A DNA stretch of 42,291 nt, taken from assembly GCA_946886855.1 (NCBI GenBank), contig CAMPJJ010000044.1, forward strand, positions 1-42,291, written 5' to 3'. Under the pieces are notes generated by a model, which saw only the letters and a list, made by a program, of their open reading frames with translations, did not search any database and was not told where the DNA came from. This DNA is from an uncultured Roseateles sp. (GTDB taxonomy: Bacteria > Pseudomonadota > Gammaproteobacteria > Burkholderiales > Burkholderiaceae). Shown here in pieces: positions 25,668 through 33,709 of the stretch. Made by a program: the position numbers and the translations under genes. The stretch's first letter is position 1, and every line of letters begins with the position of its first letter.

Positions 25668-25765
25668 ACGGGCGATCACCGGCCGAGACAAACCCCAAGC
25701 GGGTTTGCTTGAGTACGGCGTACGCGGCAGCCTCGATAGCATCCGAAGTCCTTAAAGGACGTTGG

Positions 25766-27145
25766 ATGCTGTTCGAGGCTTTTTTGTCGTCCACCGCGAT
25801 GGAATCGGTGTTCTCGCCGACCGCGGTGGTCCAGTCGATGATGGATGTGGAGGCCGCGCTCGCCCGCGCGGCGGCCCGCGTGGGGCTGATTCCGGCGCCG
25901 GCGGCGCAGGCCATCGCCAGCCTGTGCCGCGCCGAACTCTACGACGTGCCGGCGCTGATCGCCGCCGCGCCGCACAGCGGCAACCTGGCCCTGCCGGTCG
26001 TGCAGCGCCTGCGCGAGACGGTCGCGCTGTTCGATCCCGCCGCTGCGGTCTACGTGCACCGCGGCGCGTCGGCACAGGATCTCGTCGATACCGCGATGGT
26101 GCTGCGCACCCGCGAGGCGCTGCGCCTGCTCGACGACGACCTGCAGCAGCTCTGCGGGCAGCTCCTGGATCTGGCCGAGCGCCATGCCGCCGTGCCGATG
26201 CTGGGCCGCACGATGATGCAGCCGGCGCAGGTGATCAGCCTGCGCTACAAGCTCATGAACTGGCTGATGCCGCTGCTGCGCAGCGCCGAACGGCTGCGCG
26301 AGCAGGGCCAGGCCTCGCTGCTGCTGCAGCTCGGCGGCGCGGTCGGCACGCTGGACGCGATGGGCGATCGCGCCGACGACATGCTGGTCGCCGTCGCCGC
26401 GGAACTCTCGCTGCCGCGCCCCGACATGTGCTGGCACACGCAGCGCGACCGCTGGCTGCGCCTGGGGCTGGAGGTCGGCCTGCTCTGCGGCAACCTCGGC
26501 AAGCTGGCGCAGGACTTCGCGCTGATGGCGCAGGCCGAGGTGGACGAACTCAACGAGCCCCCCGGCGAGGGCTACGGCGCCTGCCTGTCGATGCCGCACA
26601 AGAAGAACCCGGTCGCGGCCCTGCAGGCGATGGCGGCGGTGCAGCGCGCGCCGCAGCGCGTCGCCGGCCTGATGGGATGCATGACCCCCGAGCATGAGCG
26701 TGGGCTTGGCCAGCACCAGGCCGAATTGGCGGAGTGGAGCGGCCTGATGGGCGGCGCGCATGCGGCGGTGCTGGCGCTCAATCGTGCCTTGGCGGAGCCC
26801 GTGATCCGGGCGGACCGGATGCGGGCGCATGTCCTCGAACGCCAGGGGTTGGTGGCCAGCGAGCGCCTCGAGCATCTCCTGCTGCCGCGCCTGGGACGCC
26901 AGCGCACGGGCGCGATGATCCGCGACCTGATCCACCGCGTGCGCCAGGGCGAAGGCTCGCTCCAGCAACTGCTGCGCTTGGCGCTCGACGTCGGCGACCT
27001 GCCGCCGGCATCCATTTCGCCCAACGAACTTGCCGCCATGTTCGACCTGGACGCCATCGCCGCACAGGCGGACGGGCGTGTCGACGCCTTGATGGCCGAA
27101 GCGCGTCAGCGCCTGGATGGGCTGGCCGCTCAACCGTGTGTGTGA
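25766..27145 (+). CDS. pcaB: 3-carboxy-cis,cis-muconate cycloisomerase-like protein
   Basis: A 459-residue member of the fumarase/aspartase superfamily, closest to PcaB, which converts 3-carboxymuconate in the protocatechuate branch of the beta-ketoadipate pathway. The N-terminus AMESVFSPTAVVQSMMDVEAALARA and the signature loop GACLSMPHKKNPVA are typical. GRTMMQPAQVISLRYK and CMTPEHERGLGQHQAE are also PcaB-like. The ATG at 25766 has AAAGGA 7 bases upstream. No other pca genes are nearby, so it may be an orphan or serve a different substrate. Confidence 0.85.
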   Translation: MLFEAFLSSTAMESVFSPTAVVQSMMDVEAALARAAARVGLIPAPAAQAIASLCRAELYDVPALIAAAPHSGNLALPVVQRLRETVALFDPAAAVYVHRGASAQDLVDTAMVLRTREALRLLDDDLQQLCGQLLDLAERHAAVPMLGRTMMQPAQVISLRYKLMNWLMPLLRSAERLREQGQASLLLQLGGAVGTLDAMGDRADDMLVAVAAELSLPRPDMCWHTQRDRWLRLGLEVGLLCGNLGKLAQDFALMAQAEVDELNEPPGEGYGACLSMPHKKNPVAALQAMAAVQRAPQRVAGLMGCMTPEHERGLGQHQAELAEWSGLMGGAHAAVLALNRALAEPVIRADRMRAHVLERQGLVASERLEHLLLPRLGRQRTGAMIRDLIHRVRQGEGSLQQLLRLALDVGDLPPASISPNELAAMFDLDAIAAQADGRVDALMAEARQRLDGLAAQPCV

Positions 27146-27613
27146 GCCCGTTCGTGACCGATTTCACGACCGGTGGTCGGACGCAACGAGATACGAACTT
27201 GTTGGTCGAATGACGGACAAGCAGGGCGTGAAGCGACAAATATCCCCAGATGCTGTATGGATTTCAGCAAAAAAGTGGGGGTGAGCTGTCCCATGAATTC
27301 GGCATTTGAACCAATTGCATCTGGTTACGCCTGCAACAAGTCTCGCGCCGGGAGGCGTGACCCCCAAGGGCGGGGAACTCGGGCAATGCACGTGGCGGCG
27401 AGGGACGGCGCGGTTCCCCAAGTGGGCGTCCGCTTTGTAACGGAATTCCCTCAAATGCGGGGTTTCGCCCTGGCAAGGGATTGACCCGGGTCGGGACCCG
27501 GGACAGACCCGTAAGACGAGGGTCGCATTTGTTAACTATCGTAGCGGCCGGCAGTAACTACTTTGAGTAGGTCATAGACTCGCCCTTGATAACCAAGCAG
27601 TCTGGAGTTGGGA
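27146..27613 (+). other. 468-base intergenic region upstream of the FeeM-like gene
   Basis: No gene is recognisable in six frames. The base composition is less GC-rich than the flanks. It holds a perfect hairpin CCCGGGT-CGGG-ACCCGGG at 27485-27502 preceded directly by TTGA. An AT-rich stretch (27525-27560) is a possible promoter area close to the downstream gene. I see no match to a riboswitch class I know. Confidence 0.5.
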
Positions 27614-28366
27614 ATGAGCGACGAATCTCGCATGTCGAACATTGAATTGGAAGCGCCCGCAAGCCCTTTGCAGGCGCTGCAGTCCATTGGTTCGGAGATG
27701 TCGTTTCTCCGCTCCGATTCCGTGGAGCTCGTTTCCCGTGAGACGGAGTTTGGCCGCATCGAGATCCGTGCACTCATGGAGGGCACCGGACATGCGCTGC
27801 TGGAACGTCGGTACGCGTCACGGGGTTACAGGCTGAGCCGGTCTGCGGACGTGACCCTGGGCGCTTATTGGGAAGGTCGGCTGGTGTCGACGCTGGGCTT
27901 GCGGCGTGACGGCGGCAACCTGGCCGCGGACCAGAGTTTCCCGGCGGAGATGGCCGGCATGCGCCGTCAAGGCTGGCAGCTGTGCGAATTCACCCGGTTG
28001 GCCGCCGATCCTGAAGGTCCGTCCAAGCTCGTGCTGGCCAGCCTGTTCCACCTGGCCTACCTGCATGCGGCCCACCATTGGGGGGCCGAGTTCCTGGTGA
28101 TCGAGGTCAATCCTCGCCACAAGGGCTTCTACCGCCGGATGCTGGATTTCCAGCCGCACGGCGAGGAGCGGCTGCACCGCAGCGTCGGCGCCCCGGCGGT
28201 GCTGATGAGCCTGTCGCTGGCCTACGGCGCGACACAGGTCAAGAAGTTCGGCGGTTCGCTGAACGAGGACAGCCGCTCGCGCACGCTGTTCCCGTACTTC
28301 TTCGCGACCAAGGACGAACCGGCGCTGCTGAGCAAGCTGGCCGACGTCTACGGCTACGACGCCTGA
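27614..28366 (+). CDS. FeeM-like N-acyl amino acid synthase / autoinducer-synthase-fold acyltransferase
   Basis: A 250-residue protein of the FeeM/LuxI-related GNAT fold. FeeM enzymes join acyl-ACP-derived fatty chains to amino acids such as tyrosine. Family-like features: GHALLERRYASRGYRLS, DVTLGAYWEGRLVSTLGLRRDG, the strand CEFTRLAADP followed by LASLFHLAYLHAAHHWGAEFLVIEVNPRHKGFYRRMLDFQPHG. The Arg after EFT is the residue type expected at the start of the acyl-carrier binding region. The first ~50 residues are less conserved. The ATG at 27614 has a CTGGAG Shine-Dalgarno. The product could be an N-acyl amino acid signal or lipid; an alternative reading is the exosortase-associated acyltransferase group of the same fold. 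Confidence 0.72.
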   Translation: MSDESRMSNIELEAPASPLQALQSIGSEMSFLRSDSVELVSRETEFGRIEIRALMEGTGHALLERRYASRGYRLSRSADVTLGAYWEGRLVSTLGLRRDGGNLAADQSFPAEMAGMRRQGWQLCEFTRLAADPEGPSKLVLASLFHLAYLHAAHHWGAEFLVIEVNPRHKGFYRRMLDFQPHGEERLHRSVGAPAVLMSLSLAYGATQVKKFGGSLNEDSRSRTLFPYFFATKDEPALLSKLADVYGYDA

Positions 28367-28457
28367 TCGAAGCGCGGCCTCCCGCGCCGATGCGTCCGCC
28401 GGCTTGCCGGCGTCCCCGAAGTCCCCGCGTCCTTGCGTCCCCGGGGCGAGCGGCGCG

Positions 28458-29372
28458 TCAGGCCTCCAGCCAGTGCAGGCTGAACCAGCGCTGATCGTCC
28501 GTCCAATGCGCTGACGGCTTGAATCCGGCCTCCCGCGCCAGCGCCTGGAAGCTCTCCACGCTGTACTTGTACGAGTTCTCCGTGTGCAGGCTCTCGCCGG
28601 GCACCAGCGTGTAGCGGCGACCCTGCAACTGCAGGTGCTGCTCGCCGCGCGGCAGCAGGTGCATCTCGATGCGATGCTGGCGCGGGTCGTAGAACGCGTA
28701 GTGGTCGAAGCCGTCCGGGTCGCATTCCAGCTTCAGCTCGCGCTGGGCGTGGCGGAGCAGGTTGAGGTTGAAGCGCGCCGTCACGCCTTGGGCATCGTTG
28801 TAGGCGGCATGCAGCCGGGCGGGGTCCTTGATGAGGTCCACGCCGATCAGCAGCGCGCCGCCGTCGAGCTCCTCGCGCAGGAGCCGCAGGAACGCCAGCG
28901 CCTCGTCCGGATTGAAGTTGCCGATGCTGGATCCGGGGAAGAAACCCACGCGCCGGCCGTCCGTCGGCGCGTCGGGCAGCACATGCATGCGGGTGAAGTC
29001 GGCCACCACCGGCAGGATGCGCAGCGCGGGGTGCTCGCGCTGCAGCGACTCGCAGGCGGCCAGCAGGTGCGGGCCGGAGATGTCCACCGGCACGAAGCTG
29101 TGCAGCTGCTGCGTGCGTTCCAGCAGCAGGCGCACCTTCACCAGCGCGCCGGCGCCGTACTCGATCAACTGGGCGCCCGGCCCCATGCGCGCGGCGAAGT
29201 CGTCGGCGAAGCGGCGCAGCAGGGCGAGCTCGGTGCGCGTCGGGTAGTACTCCGGCAGGTCGCAGATCTGCTCGAAGAGGGCCGAGCCTTGCGTGTCATA
29301 GAAGTACTTCGGGGAAATCGCGTGCTCGGGTCCGGCCAGCGCCGCGTGAAGGTCCTCGGCGAAACTGCTCAT
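28458..29372 (-). CDS. egtD: L-histidine N-alpha-methyltransferase EgtD
   Basis: A 304-residue SAM-dependent enzyme that trimethylates histidine to hercynine, the first step to ergothioneine. Evidence: the N-terminus ISPKYFYDTQGSALFEQI, the SAM loop LIEYGAGALVKVRLLLE, VPVDISGPHLL, FFPGSSIGNFNPDEAL and the end YSVESFQALAREAGF with final WFSLHWLEA. The start codon overlaps the egtB stop (ATGA), so the genes are translated together. A GC-rich hairpin (28397-28412) lies in the 91-base gap between its 3' end and the convergent FeeM-like gene. Confidence 0.95.
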   Translation of the reverse strand: MSSFAEDLHAALAGPEHAISPKYFYDTQGSALFEQICDLPEYYPTRTELALLRRFADDFAARMGPGAQLIEYGAGALVKVRLLLERTQQLHSFVPVDISGPHLLAACESLQREHPALRILPVVADFTRMHVLPDAPTDGRRVGFFPGSSIGNFNPDEALAFLRLLREELDGGALLIGVDLIKDPARLHAAYNDAQGVTARFNLNLLRHAQRELKLECDPDGFDHYAFYDPRQHRIEMHLLPRGEQHLQLQGRRYTLVPGESLHTENSYKYSVESFQALAREAGFKPSAHWTDDQRWFSLHWLEA

Positions 29373-30664
29373 GCGTGGGTCTCCGCGCGGGGTCGCGCAT
29401 CGCGGGCCAGTCTCAGCCCGGTGAACTGCCAGCGCGCGGCCGGCGGGAAGAAGTTGCGGTAGGTCGGGCGCGTGTGGCCGGGCGGCGTCGCCACACTGCC
29501 GCCGCGCAGCACCAGCTGGCCGACCATGAACTTGCCGTTGTATTCGGACGCGGCACCGTCCAACGGCCGGAAGCCGGGATACGGGTGATAGGCCGAGCGG
29601 GTCCACTGCCAGACCTGGTCGTCCAACTGTTCGATGCCGGGCAAGGCCGACGCGGCCTCCCATTCCTGCTCGCTGGGCAGCCGGGCGCCAGCCCATTCCG
29701 CATACGCGGCGGCCTCGTAGAAGCTGAGCTGCATCACCGGCGCGGCCGGGTCCATCGGACGCAGCCCGTGCAGGCCGAACACCGACCAGCGCTGACCGAT
29801 GCCAGTCCGGGTGCCAGTGCTTGCGTCCGCGGACGGATCGCCGCCCTCGTCCACCCAGTACATCGGCGCCCGCCAGCCCTGCTGCTGCACCGTGGCCCAG
29901 CCGTCGGACAGCCACCAGCGCGGCTCGCGGTAGCCGCCGGCCTCGATGAAGCGCAGGAAGTCGCCGCAGGTCACGAGCCGGCTCGCGATCTCGAAGGGCT
30001 CCAGCCAGACGCGATGGCGCGGCCCCTCGTTGTCGAAGGCGAACGCCGCCGGCGTCGCGCCTTCGGCGCGCACGTCGCGGCCGATCTCGACGAGGCCGCC
30101 CTCATGGCCCAGCCAGTCGCTCGTGCCGGCCGCGATCGGCGCGGGCGTGCTGTCCATCAGGGCGGGCCGCCACGGATGGCAGGACAGCAGATGCAGCGCG
30201 TCGGTCAGGAGCAGCTCCTGGTGCTGCTGCTCATGATGCAGGCCGAGCGTCAGCGTCGGCGCGATCTCGTCCCACTGCGCGTCGCTGCAGCGCGCGATCA
30301 ACTGACGGATGTGCGTGTCGACATGGCGCCGGTAGGCGCGCACCTGATCCAGCGACGGCCGCGTCAGCAGGCCCCGCTGCGGGCGGGGATGGCGCGGGCC
30401 GAGGCCTTCGTAATACGAGTTGAAGAGGAAGTGGAAGGACTCGTCGAGCGGCTGGTATCCCGGCAGGTGCGGGCGCAGCAGCAACGCTTCGAAGAACCAG
30501 CTGGTGTGGGCCTGGTGCCACTTGGCCGGGCTCGCGTCCGGCATCGACTGCGCGGCCTGGTCTTCGACCGACAGCGGCTCGGCCAGCGTCAGCGTATGGC
30601 GCCGCACCGCTTCGAAACGGCGCGCGAGGTCGCGCCGCGCCGGCGGCAGATCGTGATCCGACAT
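29369..30664 (-). CDS. egtB: Ergothioneine biosynthesis sulfoxide synthase EgtB
   Basis: A 431-residue non-haem iron enzyme that couples a thiol to hercynine with O2. The N-terminal DinB-like domain supplies the iron ligands: H50 in KWHQAHTSWFFE and H144-x3-H148 in GLHHEQQHQE. The C-terminal formylglycine-generating-enzyme-like (C-lectin) domain contains FEIASRLVTCGDFLRFIEAGGY, SFYEAAAYAEWAGARLPSEQEWE and VATPPGHTRPTYRNFFPP. The ATG at 30664 has an AGGAG Shine-Dalgarno 8 bases upstream; earlier in-frame starts are unconserved. No egtA, egtC or egtE is nearby, so this is the short egtBD arrangement. Whether cysteine or gamma-glutamylcysteine is the co-substrate cannot be told here. Confidence 0.94.
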   Translation of the reverse strand: MSDHDLPPARRDLARRFEAVRRHTLTLAEPLSVEDQAAQSMPDASPAKWHQAHTSWFFEALLLRPHLPGYQPLDESFHFLFNSYYEGLGPRHPRPQRGLLTRPSLDQVRAYRRHVDTHIRQLIARCSDAQWDEIAPTLTLGLHHEQQHQELLLTDALHLLSCHPWRPALMDSTPAPIAAGTSDWLGHEGGLVEIGRDVRAEGATPAAFAFDNEGPRHRVWLEPFEIASRLVTCGDFLRFIEAGGYREPRWWLSDGWATVQQQGWRAPMYWVDEGGDPSADASTGTRTGIGQRWSVFGLHGLRPMDPAAPVMQLSFYEAAAYAEWAGARLPSEQEWEAASALPGIEQLDDQVWQWTRSAYHPYPGFRPLDGAASEYNGKFMVGQLVLRGGSVATPPGHTRPTYRNFFPPAARWQFTGLRLARDARPRAETHA

Positions 30665-30975
30665 GCAAGCAACTCCTGCGGCCCCGGGGGGGGGAAAGGG
30701 CCGGACGACAACGGTAGCCGATTTGCCGCGTCCCCGCCCGGCACGGGCCGCTCGGCGGGATCCGTCGGGACGGCTCAACTGCCACCCGATGTCAGGTAGG
30801 GCAAGGCGGGTACCCGCGATCGGTCGACGGCAGTGGCGCAAGGCCGGGAGCGCACCGACGACGCGCGCGCCGTCGATTCATCGGGACGTCACGCCGCGCG
30901 GGCAGGCTGACGGCGATCCGGCTTCACGCCGCCGCCCACGCCGCTGCCCTTGCCCATACGCATGACGCCACGCCC
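30665..30975. other. 311-base divergent gap between egtB and the EpsA-like regulator
   Basis: GC-rich with no gene seen. It contains a run of nine G (30686-30694) about 22 bases before the egtB ATG, in its leader. No convincing -35/-10 pair is visible on either strand. Confidence 0.4.
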
Positions 30976-31866
30976 ATGACGCCGCCCTCGATGTCCTCGT
31001 CGCTGACCTCCCCATCGACCCCTGCGCTGGTCTCGACCGCTTCTGCGCCCGGGCTGCCGGCGATCGCCCTGCCGTTCGCCGGTCTGGCCGACGGAGACGG
31101 CCTCCCGCTGTCGTGGCTGCAGGACCGCGTGCTGGCCGAGCGTCTGCTCGAGGCCTTGTGGAGCGCGCGCCAGCCGGCGACGCCGGCGCAGTTCTTCGTG
31201 TGGAGCCAGAATCGGCTGCAACCGCTGCTGCCGCATCGGCTGATGGTCTGCGTCGGCGATCAGTCGCCGTCGCCGCGGCTGGCGGCGCAGCTCTTCCATC
31301 TGAAGCCCATCGGCGACGCGCTGCACTCACAGCTCGAATCGTCGGACCACGGCTTGTGGCTGCATCTGATCCGCCGCTGGGGCGACGGGCGGCGGCCGCT
31401 GCACATCGATCTCGCGCGGGAATCGGACTCGGCGCTGTTCCAGCCGCTGCTGGAGGCAGGCCTGCGGGAGCTGGCGCTGCATGGCGTCGCCGCCGACGGC
31501 GATCGGCCGCAGGGCCTGTTCCTGTTCGCCGGAGAGGGCTGGGAGGACGACCACCTGCGCCGCCTGGAGCTGCTGACGCCGGCGCTGCACGCCGCCTGGC
31601 GGCGGGCGCGCCTGCAGTCGCGGGGGCAGGCCTTGCCGCGTCGGGCGGGATCGCTGGTGACGCCGCGCGAGCAGCAGATCGTCGAGGGCTTGCGCGCCGG
31701 CCTGAGCAACGAGGGGATCGCGATCCAGCTGGGCATCAGCATGTTCACGGTCAAGAACCACGTGCGCAAGATCCTGCGCAAGCTGGGCGCGAACAACCGC
31801 GCGCAGGCGGTGGCGATCGCGATGTCGCGCCGGGAACTCAGCGAGCCGGAGCCGCCCGCGGCGTGA
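30976..31866 (+). CDS. LuxR family regulator, EpsA-like (PEP-CTERM/exopolysaccharide-associated type)
   Basis: A 296-residue protein (291 if started at the ATG 30991). The C-terminal LuxR HTH is clear (LVTPREQQIVEGLRAGLSNEGIAIQLGISMFTVKNHVRKILRKLG). The N-terminal half (LLEALWSARQPATPAQFFVWSQNRLQPLLPHRLMVCV) matches the regulator group called EpsA, found with exosortase/PEP-CTERM and exopolysaccharide genes. None of those targets is in the window. There is no receiver domain, so control is not by classical phosphorylation. The first ~35 residues are Ser/Pro-rich and the true start is uncertain. Its 3' end overlaps the convergent VanZ-like gene by 29 bases. Confidence 0.8.
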   Translation: MTPPSMSSSLTSPSTPALVSTASAPGLPAIALPFAGLADGDGLPLSWLQDRVLAERLLEALWSARQPATPAQFFVWSQNRLQPLLPHRLMVCVGDQSPSPRLAAQLFHLKPIGDALHSQLESSDHGLWLHLIRRWGDGRRPLHIDLARESDSALFQPLLEAGLRELALHGVAADGDRPQGLFLFAGEGWEDDHLRRLELLTPALHAAWRRARLQSRGQALPRRAGSLVTPREQQIVEGLRAGLSNEGIAIQLGISMFTVKNHVRKILRKLGANNRAQAVAIAMSRRELSEPEPPAA

Positions 31867-32227
31867 ACAAGCGCAGCACCAGCGCGTGCACCGCGACGCC
31901 GATCACGGCGCCGATCATGTCGGCGAGCACGTCCTGCGCGTCGGCATCGCGACCGGGGATCTGCGACTGGACCAGCTCGATCGCCACGCCGTAGGCCAGC
32001 AGCGTCGCCAGGACGATCCAGCGGCGGCGCGGACCGGCGGCCACGCCCTGCATGCCGATGAAGGCCAGCGTGCCGAAGGCGGTGAAGTGATTCGCCTTGT
32101 CCCAGCCGAGGTCGGCCGCCGGCGGCGGATGGGGCGAGAACGCCAGCCAGCTCGCGCCGGCCACCACCGCCAGGAAGAGGAAACGCCAGGCGTTGCGCCA
32201 GCGCGGGTCATGCAGGACTTCAGACAT
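31838..32227 (-). CDS. VanZ family membrane protein
   Basis: A 129-residue protein with four predicted membrane segments and VanZ-type motifs: WLAFSPHPPPAADLGWDKANHFTAFGTLAF and the acidic VQSQIPGRDADAQDVLADMIGAVIG. VanZ proteins affect teicoplanin resistance in enterococci; most proteobacterial members have no known role. The ATG at 32227 is chosen over 32248, since the shorter form starts MSEVLHDPRWR just before the first segment. Overlaps the 3' end of the EpsA-like gene on the opposite strand by 29 bases. Confidence 0.83.
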   Translation of the reverse strand: MSEVLHDPRWRNAWRFLFLAVVAGASWLAFSPHPPPAADLGWDKANHFTAFGTLAFIGMQGVAAGPRRRWIVLATLLAYGVAIELVQSQIPGRDADAQDVLADMIGAVIGVAVHALVLRLFTPRAAPAR

Positions 32228-32280
32228 GCGGGGCAGTGTGCCATGCACGTGTGAAGCGAAAGTGAGGCAGCGGCCGCTTC

Positions 32281-32316
32281 ACGGGTCGCCTCAGGGGTCG
32301 CCTTACGGGTCGCCTC
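32281..32316. repeat. Three tandem 12-bp repeats
   Basis: ACGGGTCGCCTC, AGGGGTCGCCTT, ACGGGTCGCCTC lie head to tail in the gap between the VanZ-like gene and the siderophore-interacting protein, touching the stop codon of the latter (32315-32317). Confidence 0.8.
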
Positions 32317-33100
32317 ACTCCAACTGCTCGTGATGGTGGCTCGCGCCGCGCTTCCAGTAGGCCGACGCGCGGATCGCATGCCGGTCGTGACCCTTCTCGT
32401 CGACGAGGATGCGTCGCACGGCGGCCATCGCAACGGCCTCGCCGGCGCACCAGGCGTAGCCCTCGCCGGACGGCAGGCTCAGCGAGCGGGCGGCCGACAG
32501 CAGCGCGTCGTCGCCGTCGACCCAGTGCAGGTCGATGTCGGCCCGGGTGTCGAAGGCGCGGCGATCGCTTTCCGGCACGTTGAGCAGCGCGATGACGCGT
32601 GCGCCAGCGGGCAGTTCCTCGAGGCGGCGCGCCACGGCGGGCAGGGCGGTCTCGTCGCCGACCAGCAGGTGCCAGTCGAAGTCGGTCGGAATGATGAAGG
32701 AGCCGCGCGGTCCGCCGACGGTCAGGGTGTGACCCGGCTGCGCCTGTGCGGCCCAGGCCGCGGCGGGGCCGTCGCCATGTTGGGCGAATTCGATCACCAG
32801 CTCGCGTGCCGCATTGTCGAAGCGGCGCGGCGTGTAGTCGCGCATGACCGGCGCACCGTCGGCATCGGGCGCGAAGATCAGCTTCACGTGGTCGTCGAAG
32901 GACGCGCTGACGAAGTCGGCGAGTGAATCGCCGGTCAGGGTCACGCGGCGGAAGTTGGGCGTCACGTCGTCGACGCCAATGACCGTCAGCTCGCGGCGCT
33001 TGAGTTCATGGCGAACGCGCTGGACGCGGCTGGCGGAAGACATCGAAGGGAGGGCGTCCGTCGTGGACGGGCTGGGCGTGTTCAGGGGATCGGGCTTCAT
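32315..33100 (-). CDS. Siderophore-interacting protein (FAD-dependent ferric-siderophore reductase)
   Basis: A 261-residue flavoprotein of the SIP/ViuB family that releases iron from imported ferric siderophores by reduction in the cytoplasm. The N-terminal FAD-binding barrel has RRVTLTGDSL, FDDHVKLIF and the FAD motif MRDYTPRRFD. GGPRGSFIIPTDFDWHLLVGDETALPAVARRLEELP and the C-terminal WCAGEAVAMAAVRRILVDEKG...ASAYWKRGASHHHEQLE complete the family pattern. The start is 33100; an in-frame ATG at 33133 lies inside the palindrome copy at 33121-33133. It is divergent from the MarR gene. Confidence 0.92.
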   Translation of the reverse strand: MKPDPLNTPSPSTTDALPSMSSASRVQRVRHELKRRELTVIGVDDVTPNFRRVTLTGDSLADFVSASFDDHVKLIFAPDADGAPVMRDYTPRRFDNAARELVIEFAQHGDGPAAAWAAQAQPGHTLTVGGPRGSFIIPTDFDWHLLVGDETALPAVARRLEELPAGARVIALLNVPESDRRAFDTRADIDLHWVDGDDALLSAARSLSLPSGEGYAWCAGEAVAMAAVRRILVDEKGHDRHAIRASAYWKRGASHHHEQLE

Positions 33101-33120
33101 TGCGGTTGATCTCGATATCG

Positions 33121-33133
33121 TTGACAATGTCAT
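33121..33133. promoter_or_regulatory. MarR-type operator copy 1
   Basis: TTGACAATGTCAT, the near-perfect copy of the palindrome at 33153-33165. It lies in the 58-base divergent region before the siderophore-interacting protein gene. The spacing to copy 2 is exactly 32 bp, about three helical turns. Confidence 0.65.
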
Positions 33134-33152
33134 CCATCTTGCGACGAAACGA

Positions 33153-33165
33153 TTGACAATGTCAA
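33153..33165. promoter_or_regulatory. MarR-type operator copy 2, containing the MarR start codon
   Basis: TTGACAATGTCAA is a perfect palindrome around its central base. The ATG of the MarR gene (33159-33161) is inside it. No Shine-Dalgarno precedes that ATG. Confidence 0.7.
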
Positions 33166-33614
33166 CCAACACCACGGGCCGAAGGGGCAAGGACGAGGAC
33201 GTGCTGGAGCTGGTGCATTCGGTGATGCATCGCTACCGCGCGTTGCAGTACCGCTTCCTGCGCGACGGCCCGCAGGACATCACGCACATGGAAGGCAAGG
33301 TGCTGTTCTTCTTCGAGCGGCACCCCGGTGCCACGCAGAGCGATCTCGCGTTGCACAGCGGGCGGGACAAGGCGCAGTTGGCGCGGCTGATCAAGACCTT
33401 GCGGGACAAGGGCCTGCTCGACGCGAAGACCGACGAGGTCGATCGCCGCCAGGTGCGGTTGAGCGTCAGCGAGGCCGGCTTGACGGTGCAGCGCGAGCTC
33501 AAGCGCCAGGCGAAGCAGGTCTCGGTGCAGGCGCTCGCCGGGTTGAGCGCGGAGGAGCAGTCGCAGCTCGCCGCACTGCTGAAGCGCGTGCAGGGGAATC
33601 TGGGCGAGGAGTGA
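33159..33614 (+). CDS. MarR family transcriptional regulator
   Basis: A 151-residue winged-helix protein. The HTH reads ITHMEGKVLFFFERHPGATQSDLALHSGRDKAQLARLIKTLRDKGLL, and the wing DEVDRRQVRLSVSEAG has the D-x-R-x-x-x-x-x-L-T-like pattern of MarR proteins. Long helices on both sides form the dimer. It is divergent from the siderophore-interacting protein and shares a 58-base control region with two identical palindromes, so it probably represses both genes. The signal is unknown; the Fur-type iron response is not excluded but no Fur box is seen. Confidence 0.9.
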   Translation: MSTNTTGRRGKDEDVLELVHSVMHRYRALQYRFLRDGPQDITHMEGKVLFFFERHPGATQSDLALHSGRDKAQLARLIKTLRDKGLLDAKTDEVDRRQVRLSVSEAGLTVQRELKRQAKQVSVQALAGLSAEEQSQLAALLKRVQGNLGEE

Positions 33615-33655
33615 ATCGGCGCGGGCGTTGTCTCCGTGCGACGGCGGCGCGGAAA

Positions 33656-33684
33656 TTGTCGACCTCGAAAATCTGCGCTATAGT
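33656..33684 (+). promoter_or_regulatory. Sigma-70 promoter of tRNA-Thr
   Basis: TTGTCG (-35), a 17-base spacer and TATAGT (-10) put the start at about 33691, 19 bases before the mature tRNA. Confidence 0.6.
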
Positions 33685-33709
33685 CGTAGACTCTGTTGTT
33701 CGCGACAGC

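Noticed and set aside
27146..27613. Riboswitch or small RNA upstream of the FeeM-like gene
   Set aside because: A GC-rich hairpin is present but no conserved core of a class I know could be matched, so it is listed only as a structured gap.
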